From: Neurospora tetrasperma FGSC 2508
Taxonomy: Eukaryota; Ascomycota; Sordariomycetes; Sordariales; Sordariaceae
Length of the DNA: 64,000 nt
Assembly: GCF_000213175.1 (NCBI RefSeq)
Contig: NW_009799101.1
Location: 1,205,694-1,269,693 of the forward strand
Reading direction: 5' to 3'
Positions 26,283-37,720 of the stretch are shown piece after piece. The notes under the pieces are model-generated. The model did not search any database. It was not told the DNA's origin and worked only from the letters and a program-made list of their open reading frames with translations. Numbering within the stretch: position 1 is the stretch's first letter; the number at the start of each line of letters is the position of its first letter. The translations under genes and the position numbers were made by a program.

Positions 26283-26750
26283 TATTATAAATTAATAAGT
26301 AAAAGGATACGGGCTAACCGGATTACTAGTACCCAATAGGCATATAAAGGCTAGGTAGTATAACTATAAATAGGGAATAAAGCTTACGGTAGGACTAGGC
26401 TTATAAGCCAAGTAAGGCTTATAAAGGTAAATTAAACTTATAAATAAGCCCGGCTTATAGTAATAAACCGAATTTATAAATAAGCCTAACTCATAGGAAT
26501 AAGCCAATACTATCGCTATAAGCCCACCTATAGAGGCAGTAGGCTACCTATAAGTACAATAAATATAAAAGGACGATTGGAGAACTCAGATTGTTAAATA
26601 TTTCGATAGTAGTTAATACAACTTAATTATTATTATTAAAACTAGTATTACAAACATACTTATTGTAAACCCTTTAGCTTTACCGAACGACTCTAATAAT
26701 TCTTACCTTCAGCTATCTCATTTAGGCAGATCAGACTGCCGTTCGTCACA
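26283..26750 (+). repeat. 3' LTR (468 bp)
   Basis: Same length as the left LTR and collinear with it. Ends CGTCACA, keeping the terminal CA that is TA in the left copy. At some sites the left copy has the C or G and the right T or A, at others the reverse, so both copies mutated on their own. Confidence 0.9.
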
Positions 26751-26755
26751 ACTAT
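26751..26755. other. Target site duplication, right copy (ACTAT)
   Basis: Matches the five bases at 19331-19335 exactly. Confidence 0.8.
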
Positions 26756-28870
26756 AAAATAAGTAATAGAATTATTTTTTCTTTTTTAAAAAGATTTATC
26801 TTCTCGAAATAGATTCTTAAAGAGATTTTTTCATATTTAATTTCAAAAATATTATATATATTATTTTCCCTATTTTAAAAAAAATAAATAAAAATAATAT
26901 TTTATTAACTTTATAATATAGTCTCTTTAATATTTAATAATTTAACTTATATTTAGATTATATAAAAAGATTGTATTTTAATTATATAAGAACTATTTTT
27001 GAAATGAATTATAATTATAGGTTTTTATTATTTATTTTTCTATATATACCTTTTAATAATAAGATAAGTAACTAGAGTACTTTATAAATAATAGTATAAT
27101 AGTATTTAAAAGCGATTTAAAAAATAATAATAAAGGAAGAAGAATTAAAAGCTAATAGTTAATTTAAAGAGTATATTATATAAAGCCTCTTTATTTCATT
27201 ATAAATTTATTTAATTGGGTTAGCAACTTACTAACCGGAGACGTTCTAACTATAGTAGCCTTTTTATATAATTAACTAAATAAATTAATTACATATAACT
27301 AGCTACCTTGTAACCTTATTTAATTTATAAATATAAATATAAGTATTTAGTATTATATAATCATTTTTAAAACTTATAAAGAAAATAAATATTTTAAATA
27401 GTATATATAATAAAAAGGTTTAATAAAAAGGATAATGAGTAGGAAATTAAAGAAGCTTTTTTTCATTTTTAAATATTAATTTTTATTTATATCAACTTTA
27501 TATATTAGATATTTCTTCAATACCTTTTTTTATAAATATATAATAATATAAAATCTATGTTTATTATTAAGTATAATTAAATATTAAAGTAAAACTATTA
27601 TTATTATATAAAAAAGGAAAAGAGAAATATATATATATATAAAATTCATATAAAATTTATTATTATAGGTTAATTATATAAATTATAATTAAATTACTAT
27701 ATTAGATATATAAGAACGTAATTATACTATTAACTAATATTTAATATAATATATAAATATAAAAAATTAAATTTCTTTATAAAATATTTCCTTTTCATTA
27801 CATATTTGAAAATATTTTTTTTAAATTAATTTTAAATATATATAATTTCAAGTTCTATTTATATATCCTGTAGGGTAATATTTTAAAAAAAGTAATACAA
27901 AAATTTAAATAGTATAACGTATTGTAATTATAAATTAAAAATACAATTCTAGTATAAAACTATTATACTGCTCAGTTTAATTCCATTATATTATTACCAT
28001 TACGAATTCTTATTTTATTTATTACCTTCCGCTTAATCTGTTCTAGAACCCTAGTATTAGCACTACGAGCAATATTAGTATTAAAAGTACTAATTCTTTA
28101 CTACTAAGACTACTCTTCGAACGCTATAAAATTATTAATAATATTTACACTATATAGAAGGAGAATTTACTAAAACGTATAGGACAAGTTTTGGCTACGT
28201 AGGCTGTATAGTAATAGTAGTAAGCGCTACTAAAAGTCTCAGAACTATTATTAATATATTTAGTAAAGGGTCTAATATTATAGAATTCTCTATATTAGGT
28301 ATATTAAACTTCACTTAGGCCGTCTATAAAAAGATAGTATACAATACTGATATAATATTTACAATACTTCTAATTAAGTCCCTAAGTATTAATATAATTA
28401 TTCGCCCAATATTATTTAAAGGAGAGGTTACAAATAAGGTTCTAAATATAATATTTATTTGAAATACATTTCAATTGAGTGAGAAATAAATAAATTGCCT
28501 ACGAAATACCTTCCTAATATTTAATAGATGGTAGATATTTACGAATTTGTATTTATATAGTACTTTTATAGCGTACTTAGTACGCTCAAACTTATTATTG
28601 TATTAATTCTATTATAGCTTTATACTACTAAGAAATTGGCCATTTAGAGTAAATTCGCTAAGCGATGAAAATATAGCGGTAATATAATAAGAGGTTGCAA
28701 GGAATAAAGTAGGAATATGTAATAGTAAGGTTATAGTTTGTAGGTAATTTATAAATGTACCTATGTCTAGGTTATACTCACTCGAAAGTGAGTTGTAAAC
28801 GGATTTTAGTTATACTACCTAGGGGTAGTTATAACGAATAGCAGGTGTTCCCAAGTGTCAGGTGGGGTAG
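26756..28870. other. AT-rich DNA of unknown origin
   Basis: No element end or coding relic could be placed in this 2.1 kb. The part from about 27960 to 28530 is less extreme in AT and may be an old repeat or gene on either strand; no frame was convincing. Composition returns to normal near 28.8 kb. Confidence 0.5.
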
Positions 28871-31800
28871 AATATAGTTGGGCGTCCATACTGCCGTAGA
28901 GAGGAGACTGGAGGGACTGTGCACACGGACACCAGTGGGTGGGTGGAGGAGGAAACTTCCATCCATGTCACTATCGCAATGAACCTGAAGGGAGAAGCTA
29001 TGATCCCGTTCTCATTTTACCATTGTTACCACCTTCCTAACCACGACTAACAACATGTCCCGTCACTACACTAATCACTGCTGGGTCGGGCAAGATTGTC
29101 CCTCATGCTGATTGAGTCATTGAGGTGCCCGTTGCTAGATACCTAGTGTAGTGTACCTCGGCGGTTCTATAGCTGAACAAGTTACATTAGTTGCTAGCCG
29201 ACAAGTGATGCCGTCGCCTGCGGGCTATCAGTGTACTTGTACCTACACAAACTGAAGCAACACGGGCTGCCACCATCGGGGCTGGCAGTGGCGTGCCAGT
29301 GTCTTGGGCTTATCGACGGTCCGGCGATCCATGCAACACACAGTGCATATAGCAGCAGAGTTGAAGTTGACGTTCAGCGAGTTCACTATCTGTGTGAGAC
29401 TGCATCTCACTGCAATTTTTTGTACCTGCTTGGCAGTCTCGACTCGGACAAAAAGCAACACCGGCACTTTTGAAGAGAACCGTTTTTGAACACACATCGG
29501 CCAGCATGGATGGAACTTGCAAGGAATCTGGCGAACTCCGGCGGGTCGGTTGCATTGCCGCCCATCACCAAATTCAGTTCCCTTGACGTAAATCTGCCCT
29601 GTTGCCGGACTTGGCACGACGGTGGGAAGCTCTCCACGGACACTGCAGTTACCGCCATTCACCACCACGCCATCCATCACAGCATCATCCACAGCCACAC
29701 AGATGGACATGGCCGTCGCCACGCCTCCCCACACATCAACCTCTCTTGACCTGTTGAGAGTCTCACAGGCATCAAGACCAGTCTCAGGGGGGGCGTTGTG
29801 CCTGGACTCGTACCACTGTCAAACCGCTAAAAGAGCAATGCAGACGGCAGCTTTACTTGACGGTTGGTCTCGAACTTGCCGCGAAACATCAACTCCATCC
29901 AGGTTACGGTAACGTGGAAGGGGGCCAAGCGTACACACATACGTAGGTACGACATCTCTCTGGCATCTGCTTCTGCTTCGGAACCACTTCCCCGTACCTT
30001 GGAATACCACCATGATCACTACAACCTTTGGTCCAAGTTCGCCTTTTAGCATCAGGTCCGACCCTGACACCACATGGAAGACCTGCGCAGCCTTGGTGGC
30101 ACAAAAGGGCCCTTTAGGATTTTCAAGGGATGGACTTCGTTCGTCTACCATACATCATCCTGGCTCAATAACCCGGCTGTAATGTTGGCGTCTGCAAGCT
30201 GCGCTTCCGCGGCGTCTTTTGTTTCCTCACACAATGGGAAAGGTGCTTTACATACATACACTTGGGGGTAGCAGATGCACGACACACTGAGGCGCCGCCA
30301 TGAGCCCCTTTGGAGACATGCCTCATTAAAACATTCTCCCGAGTCTCAGGGGCTACGAATCTGGAGAGTCACAGTCACCTTGAGCCTTTTTTTTTCTTTG
30401 TGATATGATGTTTGTGTCAACGGATTTGACGATACATAAACAGTACCCTGAGCGTCGATCTCCCTCGGCCCCAGGTCGAATCAGAACTAATCTTCTCCAG
30501 ATGTTATGCACGACAGCAATCGGGGTCACAGTTCGGGGTCCTTGATAGCCTCAGCTCCATGACCCTGAAACAGCCGCCAACCCGGAAAGGGAACGCTTTA
30601 TAATGGGACAACACCACGAGGAACATGGCACACAAGACGCCATCAATGCCATGTGGTTTCGAGTTTCAGCCAGAAACAATCAGGCCAGAATATCTTGGTC
30701 TGCGCATATGATGTAAAAGAGGCAGTACAGTATGGTAGTCGCTCAGCCGGTACTCATCTAGATAATACCAGCCATAAATCCCAGCCCAGGGTTAGGGGTA
30801 AGGGTTAAACAACCATGTAAGGAACCGTTGCCGCGGTGCAGGCATTGCAGCTGAGTGAGTGGTGCATTGCCCAAGCTGCCATTTTGGAAACGCGTGAAAC
30901 ATGGAGTGTAGAGTAGAGTATCATCTCGATGTTTGCATCAATTTATGACGTTCATCAAATGAGGTGGATACTCCCCCTGTTCACACCTAGAGGAAGCCAT
31001 CCGCTGCACCTTGGAAATGTTGTCAAATCGTCAGAGAAATGTGAATCCGCATAATCTTTGGTTCCAACATTGGGGGAAAGGTACAATGTACATACGTATT
31101 TGTTACCAACCAGCCTGTTCACCGCGGTGAGCCCGACACCTCACCGAGCCAACAGCAGCGCTTCAAGGACACATGAACTCTGGTTTCACGGACAACAACA
31201 AACACATCACAACTGTGCAGAACTTGGACAAATCATCCAAGGGACACAACCGCAACGAACCAAAGCAGCTCACAGATACCTACCTACCCATCCATCCCGC
31301 CAAGACTCCACTCAAGTTTGATCCTCAACCTGGCTCAATTAATCTTTTGCATGTTTCGAATCCAAATCGGGATTCAGCCTCATTAAACGCTTACGCGCCG
31401 AGCGGAAACGTCGTCAAAATCACTTTCATCTCATTATTTTCGGATCCAGTCCAGTGCAACAGAAGCCCAGTCCCCAGGGCCTTATTTCGGGATAATTTCC
31501 GTCGTCACAGCAACAGCCAGCCACACAAAATACACCAAACAACGACCGGCAACACGCGGCTTAACAGGTCGACGCTGTCAATATCACCTTGAGAGCAGAG
31601 CTAACTCTATCTGTTGCAATTACGATAATCACGATAAGATTCGGAAACAACCTGGATCCAATAGAAGGGAACGAGGGGGCAAGGAGACGGGGCTGGGCAA
31701 GACTACGTCACACAAGACCTCCCATTCAATCGTGCAAGAGAACAAACATTCTGCAGCCCGTCACCCACTACGGACCACCACCGGATTCATCAAGACCACT

Positions 31801-31903
31801 CACTCACTGCCCTCACTATTCAATCATCTACCTACCTAAATCTCACCCACCACTCCCATCAAAACCTCTAACTTGTCATATTCTCACACCCCTCACATCC
31901 AAA
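28871..31903. other. Intergenic, no gene recognised
   Basis: Three kilobases of normal base composition between the island and Vma22. Open frames of up to 163 codons occur (for example 29243-29734 minus, 31173-31592 plus) but none has family features, and they overlap each other on both strands. A telomere-like GGGTTAGGGG is at 30788-30809. The final ~250 bp is C-rich and A-rich, probably the Vma22 leader. Confidence 0.5.
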
Positions 31904-32833
31904 ATGACCACCATCACCGCTTCTTCTCCCTCATCCACCCTTCAAGATGCTACCGCCTCCCCATTCTCTCCAACAGAACAAGACCCCTACAACACCCAAA
32001 TCGACGCCCTACTCACCCGCTACCTCCTCTTGCTAGACGAGTACACCACCCTCCGCTCCTCGCTCTCCAGCCTGCAGGCCGGCATGTACCAGAACCTGGC
32101 GCGCGCAAACTTTACCGCTGAGCGGGGCGTGCGGTACGGGAAGGAGTACTTTGATGAGAGGATGGTGGCTAGTAGGAGGGTTCTGGTGAGGGTTGGGGCA
32201 GGGAAAGGAAAAGGGAAAGGGGACAAAAAGGAAGAAGAAGAAAAAGAAGAGCACGGTGGGTGGTGGTGGTGTGAGGATGAGGGGGGGCAAAGGGTGGAGT
32301 TTGGGGTTGTGGAGGTTGATAATTTGAAGGTAGAAGTGGTGAAAGAGAAGAAAGAGAAGAAGGAGGGGGAGGAGGAGGATGATGTGAAGCAAGATGAGAA
32401 GAAGGAACCGGAAGAAGTGGTGGGTAAGCACAAGGAAGCCAAGGAGGAGGTTATTCAAAGAGCAGACACAACAGCAACAACAACAACAACACCACCACCA
32501 CCAGTAGCGTCTGCCGACCAAGACTCCGGAACCCTCTCGAGCCCCAACGATGACACCGATACACCCGAAGCCGACAAGGAAGATGACACCAAAAAGAAGA
32601 TTCGAAAAAACGACCCTCTTCGCTGGTTCGGCCTCCTCACCCCGCTTCCGCTCCGCCTTGCCCAGACCCAGGCCATCCAAGCCGTGGAGCAAATCATTCC
32701 GCGGCTGGTGACGGTTAACGCGGAGATGGCGCAGGTGGAGATTGAGGTACGGAGAGCGAGGAAGAGAAGGGAGAAAGCGGCTGTCAAGGCGAAGGCGGCG
32801 GCGGTGGCGGCGGCGGCCAAGGATGCTAAATAA
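31904..32833 (+). CDS. VMA22: V-ATPase assembly factor Vma22 (CCDC115 family)
   Basis: Single exon, 309 residues. The start is the ATG at 31904 in an AAAATGACC context; the same frame is open further upstream but noncoding in character. Vma22 works with Vma12 at the endoplasmic reticulum to assemble the Vo sector of the vacuolar proton pump. The family ends are clear: N-terminal helices with LDEYTTLRSSLSSLQ, LARANFTAE and VRYGKEYFDERM (about residues 35-90), and the C-terminal block DPLRWFGLLTPLPLRLAQTQ followed by a coiled coil (about 240-295). The middle (about 95-230) is a highly charged Lys/Glu-rich and Thr/Pro-rich linker that is longer than in yeast (Vma22 is 181 aa). The tail is Ala/Lys-rich. 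Confidence 0.85.
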   Translation: MTTITASSPSSTLQDATASPFSPTEQDPYNTQIDALLTRYLLLLDEYTTLRSSLSSLQAGMYQNLARANFTAERGVRYGKEYFDERMVASRRVLVRVGAGKGKGKGDKKEEEEKEEHGGWWWCEDEGGQRVEFGVVEVDNLKVEVVKEKKEKKEGEEEDDVKQDEKKEPEEVVGKHKEAKEEVIQRADTTATTTTTPPPPVASADQDSGTLSSPNDDTDTPEADKEDDTKKKIRKNDPLRWFGLLTPLPLRLAQTQAIQAVEQIIPRLVTVNAEMAQVEIEVRRARKRREKAAVKAKAAAVAAAAKDAK

Positions 32834-33438
32834 AGCTAGTTGGGGTGAGGGAGAGACTGGTGTTTTAGGTAAATAGAGGAGGGAGGGAGGGAAAGAACGG
32901 GAGATAAAAGTAAAAGATTTGTAAACTTGAGAGATGGGAATAGCGAAACCAATGGCGAATTGGTGATTAAACCACCTAGCTTCGACTCGGCTGGACAATG
33001 AATGAATGACCACGAGCAATGGACATCACCGTGAGTAAAATCAGATAGATGTTGATGAAATGGCAATTGATAAGTTATCTAGAGTTATCTATCTACTATC
33101 TCAATTCTCCATGTCACTATCCTGTCATGACGAACGTCTTACATTTACCAGGGCGGTTATTCCCGCGAGGGGTAGCATTGTAACCTTGTGCCAATCTTTC
33201 CCCTCACTTTTTTTTTTGTGTTTCTTTACTTTACTATCGGAGATGCCATCGGAGATGCCACCGGAGAGATGAGAGGCAGGGACAGATTGAATCAAGACAC
33301 CTGATTAAATAACTTCAGCTACCGTTCAACTTCTATTCCTCTCTTTTCACGACTCTTTCCAACAAGCAGCGTCTTTCGCATATCGCTTTAACTCTCTCAT
33401 TTCTTTTCTTTGGTCCTAACCAAGGGGAAATCGATATC
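32834..33438. other. Intergenic, Vma22 to agmatinase
   Basis: A 605-bp gap between two genes on the same strand; nothing recognised. It must hold the Vma22 3' end and the agmatinase promoter. The direct repeat GGAGATGCCA occurs twice near 33240-33260. Confidence 0.5.
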
Positions 33439-35064
33439 ATGAGAATACTAACCTCACTCTCCTCGGCCGCTATTCTACTAGTAGCTTTCGGGGGCCAACT
33501 GGTCCAAGCATGCCAGCACCATGGCCATGGCCATGGCCATGACGGTGACGGCCATGACAAACAATGGACGATAACACCTGAAGAACTAGCTGAACTGAAA
33601 GAATTGGAGAGAAAATGGGGAACGGATGTAAGTTTGTCATGATTCAGCTTCACTATGAACAACCTTCTTGCATGGCTCTTTCTGCTCGGCCCGGCCATAG
33701 CTAATACTCTGAAAACCTAGTGGTCATTCTCCGGCATTACCACCTTTGCCCATCTCAAACACGTCAAATGCCTGACTACACCCAGCGAAAAGTTTGATAT
33801 TGCCATTGTTGGGGCGCCGTTCGATACGGCTACTTCTTATCGGCCTGGTACGGTGCACTTTTCACTTTTTTACCTTCTCACTGCTTGGGGACACTTTTAA
33901 CTACTCACCTATCCTGATCTACTACACCGGCCTTACCTTGATCTGATCTGGTCTGATCGAGCCGAAAGCTGACAACTTACCAACCGTGGCAATGAAAAGG
34001 CGCTCGCTTCGGTCCCCGCGCCATCCGCCAAGCATCAAGCAGACAAACCTCCTTCCGCGGCTTCAATCCCCGCGCAGGCATCAACCCGTACGCGAGCTGG
34101 GCGACCATCATCGACTGTGGTGATATCCCTATCACGCCATTTGACAATGCTGTGGCGCTGGAGCAGATGTCTGAGGCTTTTGTTGAACTGGGGTCGAGAA
34201 GTGCTCCCCTGGGTGAGACGGGGAAGGGGAAGGGGAAGGGGAAGGGGAGGCCAAAGTTGATTACTCTCGGTGGTGATCACAGCTTGGCGCTGCCGGCGTT
34301 GAGAGCGTTGAAGAAGGTATATGGGAGGGAGGTGAGGGTTGTGCATTTCGATGGTTAGTTTCTTTTTTTTCGTCACCTTTCTCACTTAGCTCTTTTCCGA
34401 CCTCCCACTTTGGCAACCGGTGTTGACAATGACCCAAATAGCCCACCTCGACACCTGGCACCCAGCCAAGTACCCCTCCGCCTGGCCCTCGACCCAATCG
34501 CACTTCAACCACGGCTCCATGTTCTGGCTCGCTGGGCAAGAAGGTCTTTTGTCCAACAGTTCTTCCGCCTCCAACATCCACGCCGGCCTCCGCACCCGCC
34601 TCTCCGGCACCGACCCCTCCGATTTTGTCGATGACTCCTCGCAAAACTGGCTGCGCATCTCAGCAGACGATATTGACGACCTCGGCGGTCCCGCAGGCGT
34701 CATAGCTGCCATCATGGACCAATTTGACTTGAACGACCCCGATCCAGACCCGGTGTACCTGTCCATCGACATTGACGTGCTTGATCCGGCTTTCGCTCCA
34801 GGCACGGGCACGCCGGAGCCGGGAGGGTGGACGACCAGGGAGTTGATAAGGATTTTGAGAGGGCTGGTGGATGTGCTGAATGTGGTGGGTGCGGATGTGG
34901 TGGAGGTTAGTCCGGCGTATCAAGGGAGAGGGGAGGAAACGGCATTGGCGGCTGCGCAGGTTGTCTATGAAGTGCTGACGGGGATGGTTAAGAGGGGGTT
35001 GAAGGACGGTTCTAGTGAGGAAAAGGTGAAGGGTGGTGTTGACAAGGCTCATGATGAACTTTGA
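33439..35064 (+). CDS. Secreted agmatinase-type ureohydrolase
   Basis: Four exons (33439-33627, 33721-33847, 34000-34353, 34442-35064) give 430 residues; all three introns have GT-AG ends and matching phase. The family cleaves guanidino groups from agmatine or guanidinobutyrate to release urea, using two Mn ions. Metal-ligand motifs are all present: GGDHS (about residue 195), the rebuilt HFDAHLDTWH (about 220) and [21 protein letters not shown] (about 331, short of the next Gly). The substrate-side motif [13 protein letters not shown] is also seen. The N-terminus ([19 protein letters not shown]) is a signal peptide, followed at once by a His/Gly/Asp stretch ([13 protein letters not shown]). 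[10 protein letters not shown] insertion coded by a GGGGAA repeat (34217-34250) precedes the GGDHS strand. Agmatine or 4-guanidinobutyrate cannot be told apart as substrate from sequence alone. Confidence 0.88.
34217..34250. repeat. In-frame GGGAAG hexanucleotide repeat in the ureohydrolase gene
   Basis: About five tandem GGGGAA units within exon 3 encode alternating Gly-Lys. Because the unit is six bases, length change would keep frame. Confidence 0.9.
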
Positions 35065-35919
35065 TCCTTGGCCGTTTACCTGGTAGACTAGTTCTCGTGG
35101 ATGTTGTAGCCCTTGCAAGCTACCTCCACCGAGGTCGATGGAAGCTCGTATATCGGGAAGCTGTTGGAGTCACACCTTCCTAACAAGCCAGGCATGCATT
35201 CTCCCAAGGAACGGTGAGAGTAGAATTAGACCCGTATCGATGTAGCTGACTCACGGAGCACGAGCGGTCAGACCTCCGTCTGATAACGGAATGTGTCTGG
35301 ACCTTGGTACTCTGACACGGGACGAATCATGAACACCCGGGTATTCGGCCAGATGTTTCAACTGGTGCCATCGAGAGTCAAGACTTAAAGATGTAATGTC
35401 ATTGAGTGAGGGGAGTCATGTTTGGGCGTCTTGGTGAGTCTTCAGTTCCATATGTCGAGGGATTCAAGAGGAATGAGCTGTTATCGCGAATGATGTTGAA
35501 TATTGTTTTTAGAGGTTCGATAGGTTGCGGTCGATCATACAATGCAGGAGTCGTAGAGGGACCTTACCGGACAGATAACATGGCCTCCCGTTATCTATAG
35601 TTGTAGTGTGAATTGCGGGCAGTGACGTTCCGTCTGATCGGGGGGTGTTCTAGACAAGGGAACACAACCAAGGGATAGGGAAGGGGGTGAGTCACCGACG
35701 TCGCTGCTAGGTCCCCGGGCGATTGCTGCCCACACTGCAGCGCTAACAGCGGCCCCCTTCTGCCCCGCGTGCGATACGTTTTAACATTTTGGGCCCGACC
35801 TGAGGTGACCCCACCATCCCATCTCCCCCCCACCCGTCCCGTCCCCATTCACTTTTATCTCCCGCCGCCCCGCGCAAATCTTGGGTCTTGTTTTGTCCCA
35901 AGCCAAGTCAATCTCCAAA
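35065..35919. promoter_or_regulatory. Intergenic, upstream of asparaginyl-tRNA synthetase
   Basis: An 855-bp gap between genes on the same strand. The last ~120 bp is C-rich (35810-35880) and should be the core promoter and leader of the synthetase gene. No gene or structured RNA recognised. Confidence 0.45.
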
Positions 35920-37720
35920 ATGGCGACACCACAAGAGCTCGCCGATCGCACAAAAAGCGACGCCAAGGTCTACGTCGACACAGTCGCCGGTAAGGACGAC
36001 GAGTCCGCCGACGGCTCCGAGGCCAAGCCCTACCAGTCGCTGTACCACGCCCTCATCCAGAACCTCGATAAGCCCGCGCCCACATACCTCACCAAGGTCG
36101 CCCCCAAGGAGGGCTCTACCGATGGCCCAACATGGGAGGAGGCTGCCAAGAGCGCCATGAAGAAGGCCGTCGGCCGCGTCGACCAGTACAAGAAGAAGCT
36201 GCAGAAGGAGAAGGAGGCTCTCAAGAAGGAGGAGGAGGAGCGCCAGCAGCGCCTCAAGAACCTCGAGGATGCCAAGAAGATCGTTCTCAAGGAGGATCCT
36301 TCTCTGCCCGAGGCTGTCCGCATCCGTCTCAACAACAAGTCCATCGAGCTCGGTGACGAGTCCAAGAAGGGCACCCGCGTCAAGGTCTTCGGCCGCATCC
36401 ACCGTCTCCGTGTCCAGAAGCACGCCACCTTCCTTACCCTCAAGGACGGCTACGGCTTCCTCCAGTGCGTTTTGCCCGCTGGCGACCTCACCAAGAACTA
36501 CGACGCTCTCTTGTTCGCCCAGGAGACCGCCCTTGTCCTCTACGGTGAGCTCAAGAAGCTCCCTGCCGGTGCCACTGCCCCCGATGGCCGCGAGCTCCAG
36601 GTCGACTACTACAAGGTCCTCGGCCACGCCCCCAGCGACCTCGACGCCATCACCAACAAGGTCTCCCGCGACCAGGATGCTTGGGATGCTGCCATGCTTG
36701 ACAACAGGCACTTGGTCCTCCGTGGTGAGAACGCCTCTGCTCTCATGAAGCTCCGCGAATTCGTCGAGCTGGCCTTCGTCGATACCTACCGTGAGCTCGA
36801 GTTCCGCAAGGTCTCTCCCCCGGCCATGGTCCAGACCCAGGTCGAGGGTGGCTCTACCCTCTTCAAGTACGACTACTACGGCGAGGAGGCCTACCTCACC
36901 CAGTCCTCCCAGCTGTACCTCGAGACCGTCCTTGCCTCCATGGGCCAGGTCTACTGCATTGAAAAGTCTTTCCGTGCCGAAAAGTCTCTTACCCGTCGCC
37001 ACTTGTCCGAGTACACCCACGTCGAGGCCGAGCTGGACTTTATCGAGTTCAACGACCTTCTTGACCATCTCGAGGAGATCATCTCCAAGGTTGTCGACCG
37101 TGTTCTCAACAACGAGACCGCCGCTGGCTACCTCAAGGTCCTCAACCCTGACTTCAAGAAGCCCGAGAAGTTCCTCCGCATGAAGTACGAGGATGCCATT
37201 GAGTGGCTCAACAAGCAGGATCCCCCTATCCTCAACGAGGAGGGCAACCCCCACGTCTTCGGTGACGATATCGCCGAGGCTGCTGAGCGCAGGATGACTG
37301 ACATCATCAACCGCCCTATCCTCCTTACTCACTTCCCCGTCGAGATCAAGGCCTTCTACATGAAGAAGGACCCCAACGATCTCCGCGTTACCGAGTCCGT
37401 CGATGTTCTCAGTAAGTTTGGTCTGTCCATTCACGTCTGTAACGGTTCATCACTAACACTGATCTCCAGTGCCCGGCGTCGGCGAAATTGTCGGTGGCTC
37501 CATGCGTATGGATGACTACGATGAGCTGATCGAGGCCTACAAGAAGAACGGCATCGGCCACGAGCCTTACTTCTGGTACACCGACCAGCGCAAGTACGGC
37601 ACCTCCCCCCACGGCGGTTACGGTCTCGGTCTCGAGCGCTTCCTCGCCTGGATGGCCAACCAGCACTCGGTCCGCACGACTTGCTTGTACCCTCGCTTCA
37701 TGGGCCGTTGCAAGCCTTAG
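35920..37720 (+). CDS. DED81: Asparaginyl-tRNA synthetase, cytosolic
   Basis: Exons 35920-37411 and 37470-37720, 580 residues; the 58-nt intron (GTAAGT, CACTAACAC, CCAG) splits an ATG codon. The enzyme charges tRNA-Asn in the cytosol. The N-terminal ~110 residues are a eukaryotic extension ending in a Lys/Glu coiled helix ([18 protein letters not shown]). An OB-fold anticodon domain follows ([19 protein letters not shown]). The class II core shows motif 2 as [21 protein letters not shown] shortened here to its FRAEKS...RRHLSE core (about residue 350) and motif 3 [13 protein letters not shown] (about 545). [12 protein letters not shown] and the rebuilt [12 protein letters not shown] mark AsnRS rather than AspRS. 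Codon use is strongly biased to C-ending codons, as for highly expressed fungal genes, which creates a long false antisense frame. Confidence 0.95.

Larger units (their letters stand above)
19336..26750 (+). mobile_element. Ty3/gypsy chromovirus LTR retrotransposon, RIP-inactivated
   Basis: A full-length 7,415-bp element bounded by two 468-bp LTRs and a 5-bp target duplication. Relics are readable in the order gag, zinc knuckle, RT, RNase H, integrase, chromodomain, which is the order of chromoviruses (Metaviridae). A further frame lies between pol and the polypurine tract. All frames carry many TAG/TAA/TGA codons of RIP type, so the element cannot make protein. The LTRs match in length with no gaps; they differ at dozens of sites, essentially all C/T or G/A apart from one G/T seen near 19675 versus 26622. 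The element is an autonomous class member by structure but dead. Strand is given by gag-pol order. Confidence 0.93.
13750..28870. other. AT-rich, RIP-mutated island (probable constitutive heterochromatin)
   Basis: Composition changes sharply from mixed to strongly AT-rich near 13.75-13.86 kb and back near 28.8-28.87 kb. Inside there are no intact genes. Former coding frames can still be followed, but are broken mostly by TAG and TAA where TGG, CAG or CAA would be expected, and TpA steps dominate while CpA is scarce. That is the signature of repeat-induced point mutation, in which C becomes T mainly at CpA in repeated DNA before meiosis. In Neurospora such islands carry H3K9 methylation and DNA methylation; that status here is inferred. 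Contents are given in the separate entries. Confidence 0.9.

Noticed and set aside
13750-28870. Centromere core
   Set aside because: Neurospora-type centromeres are also AT-rich and RIP-mutated but span over 100 kb; this block is only about 15 kb with genes on both sides.
31173-31592. 139-codon plus-strand open frame upstream of Vma22
   Set aside because: Composition is that of intergenic DNA, and it ends before the leader of Vma22 without a family match.
35908-37434. 508-codon open frame antisense to asparaginyl-tRNA synthetase
   Set aside because: It mirrors the strongly C-ending codon use of the synthetase gene, giving Leu/Glu/Val-rich text without domains. It is an artefact of codon bias.
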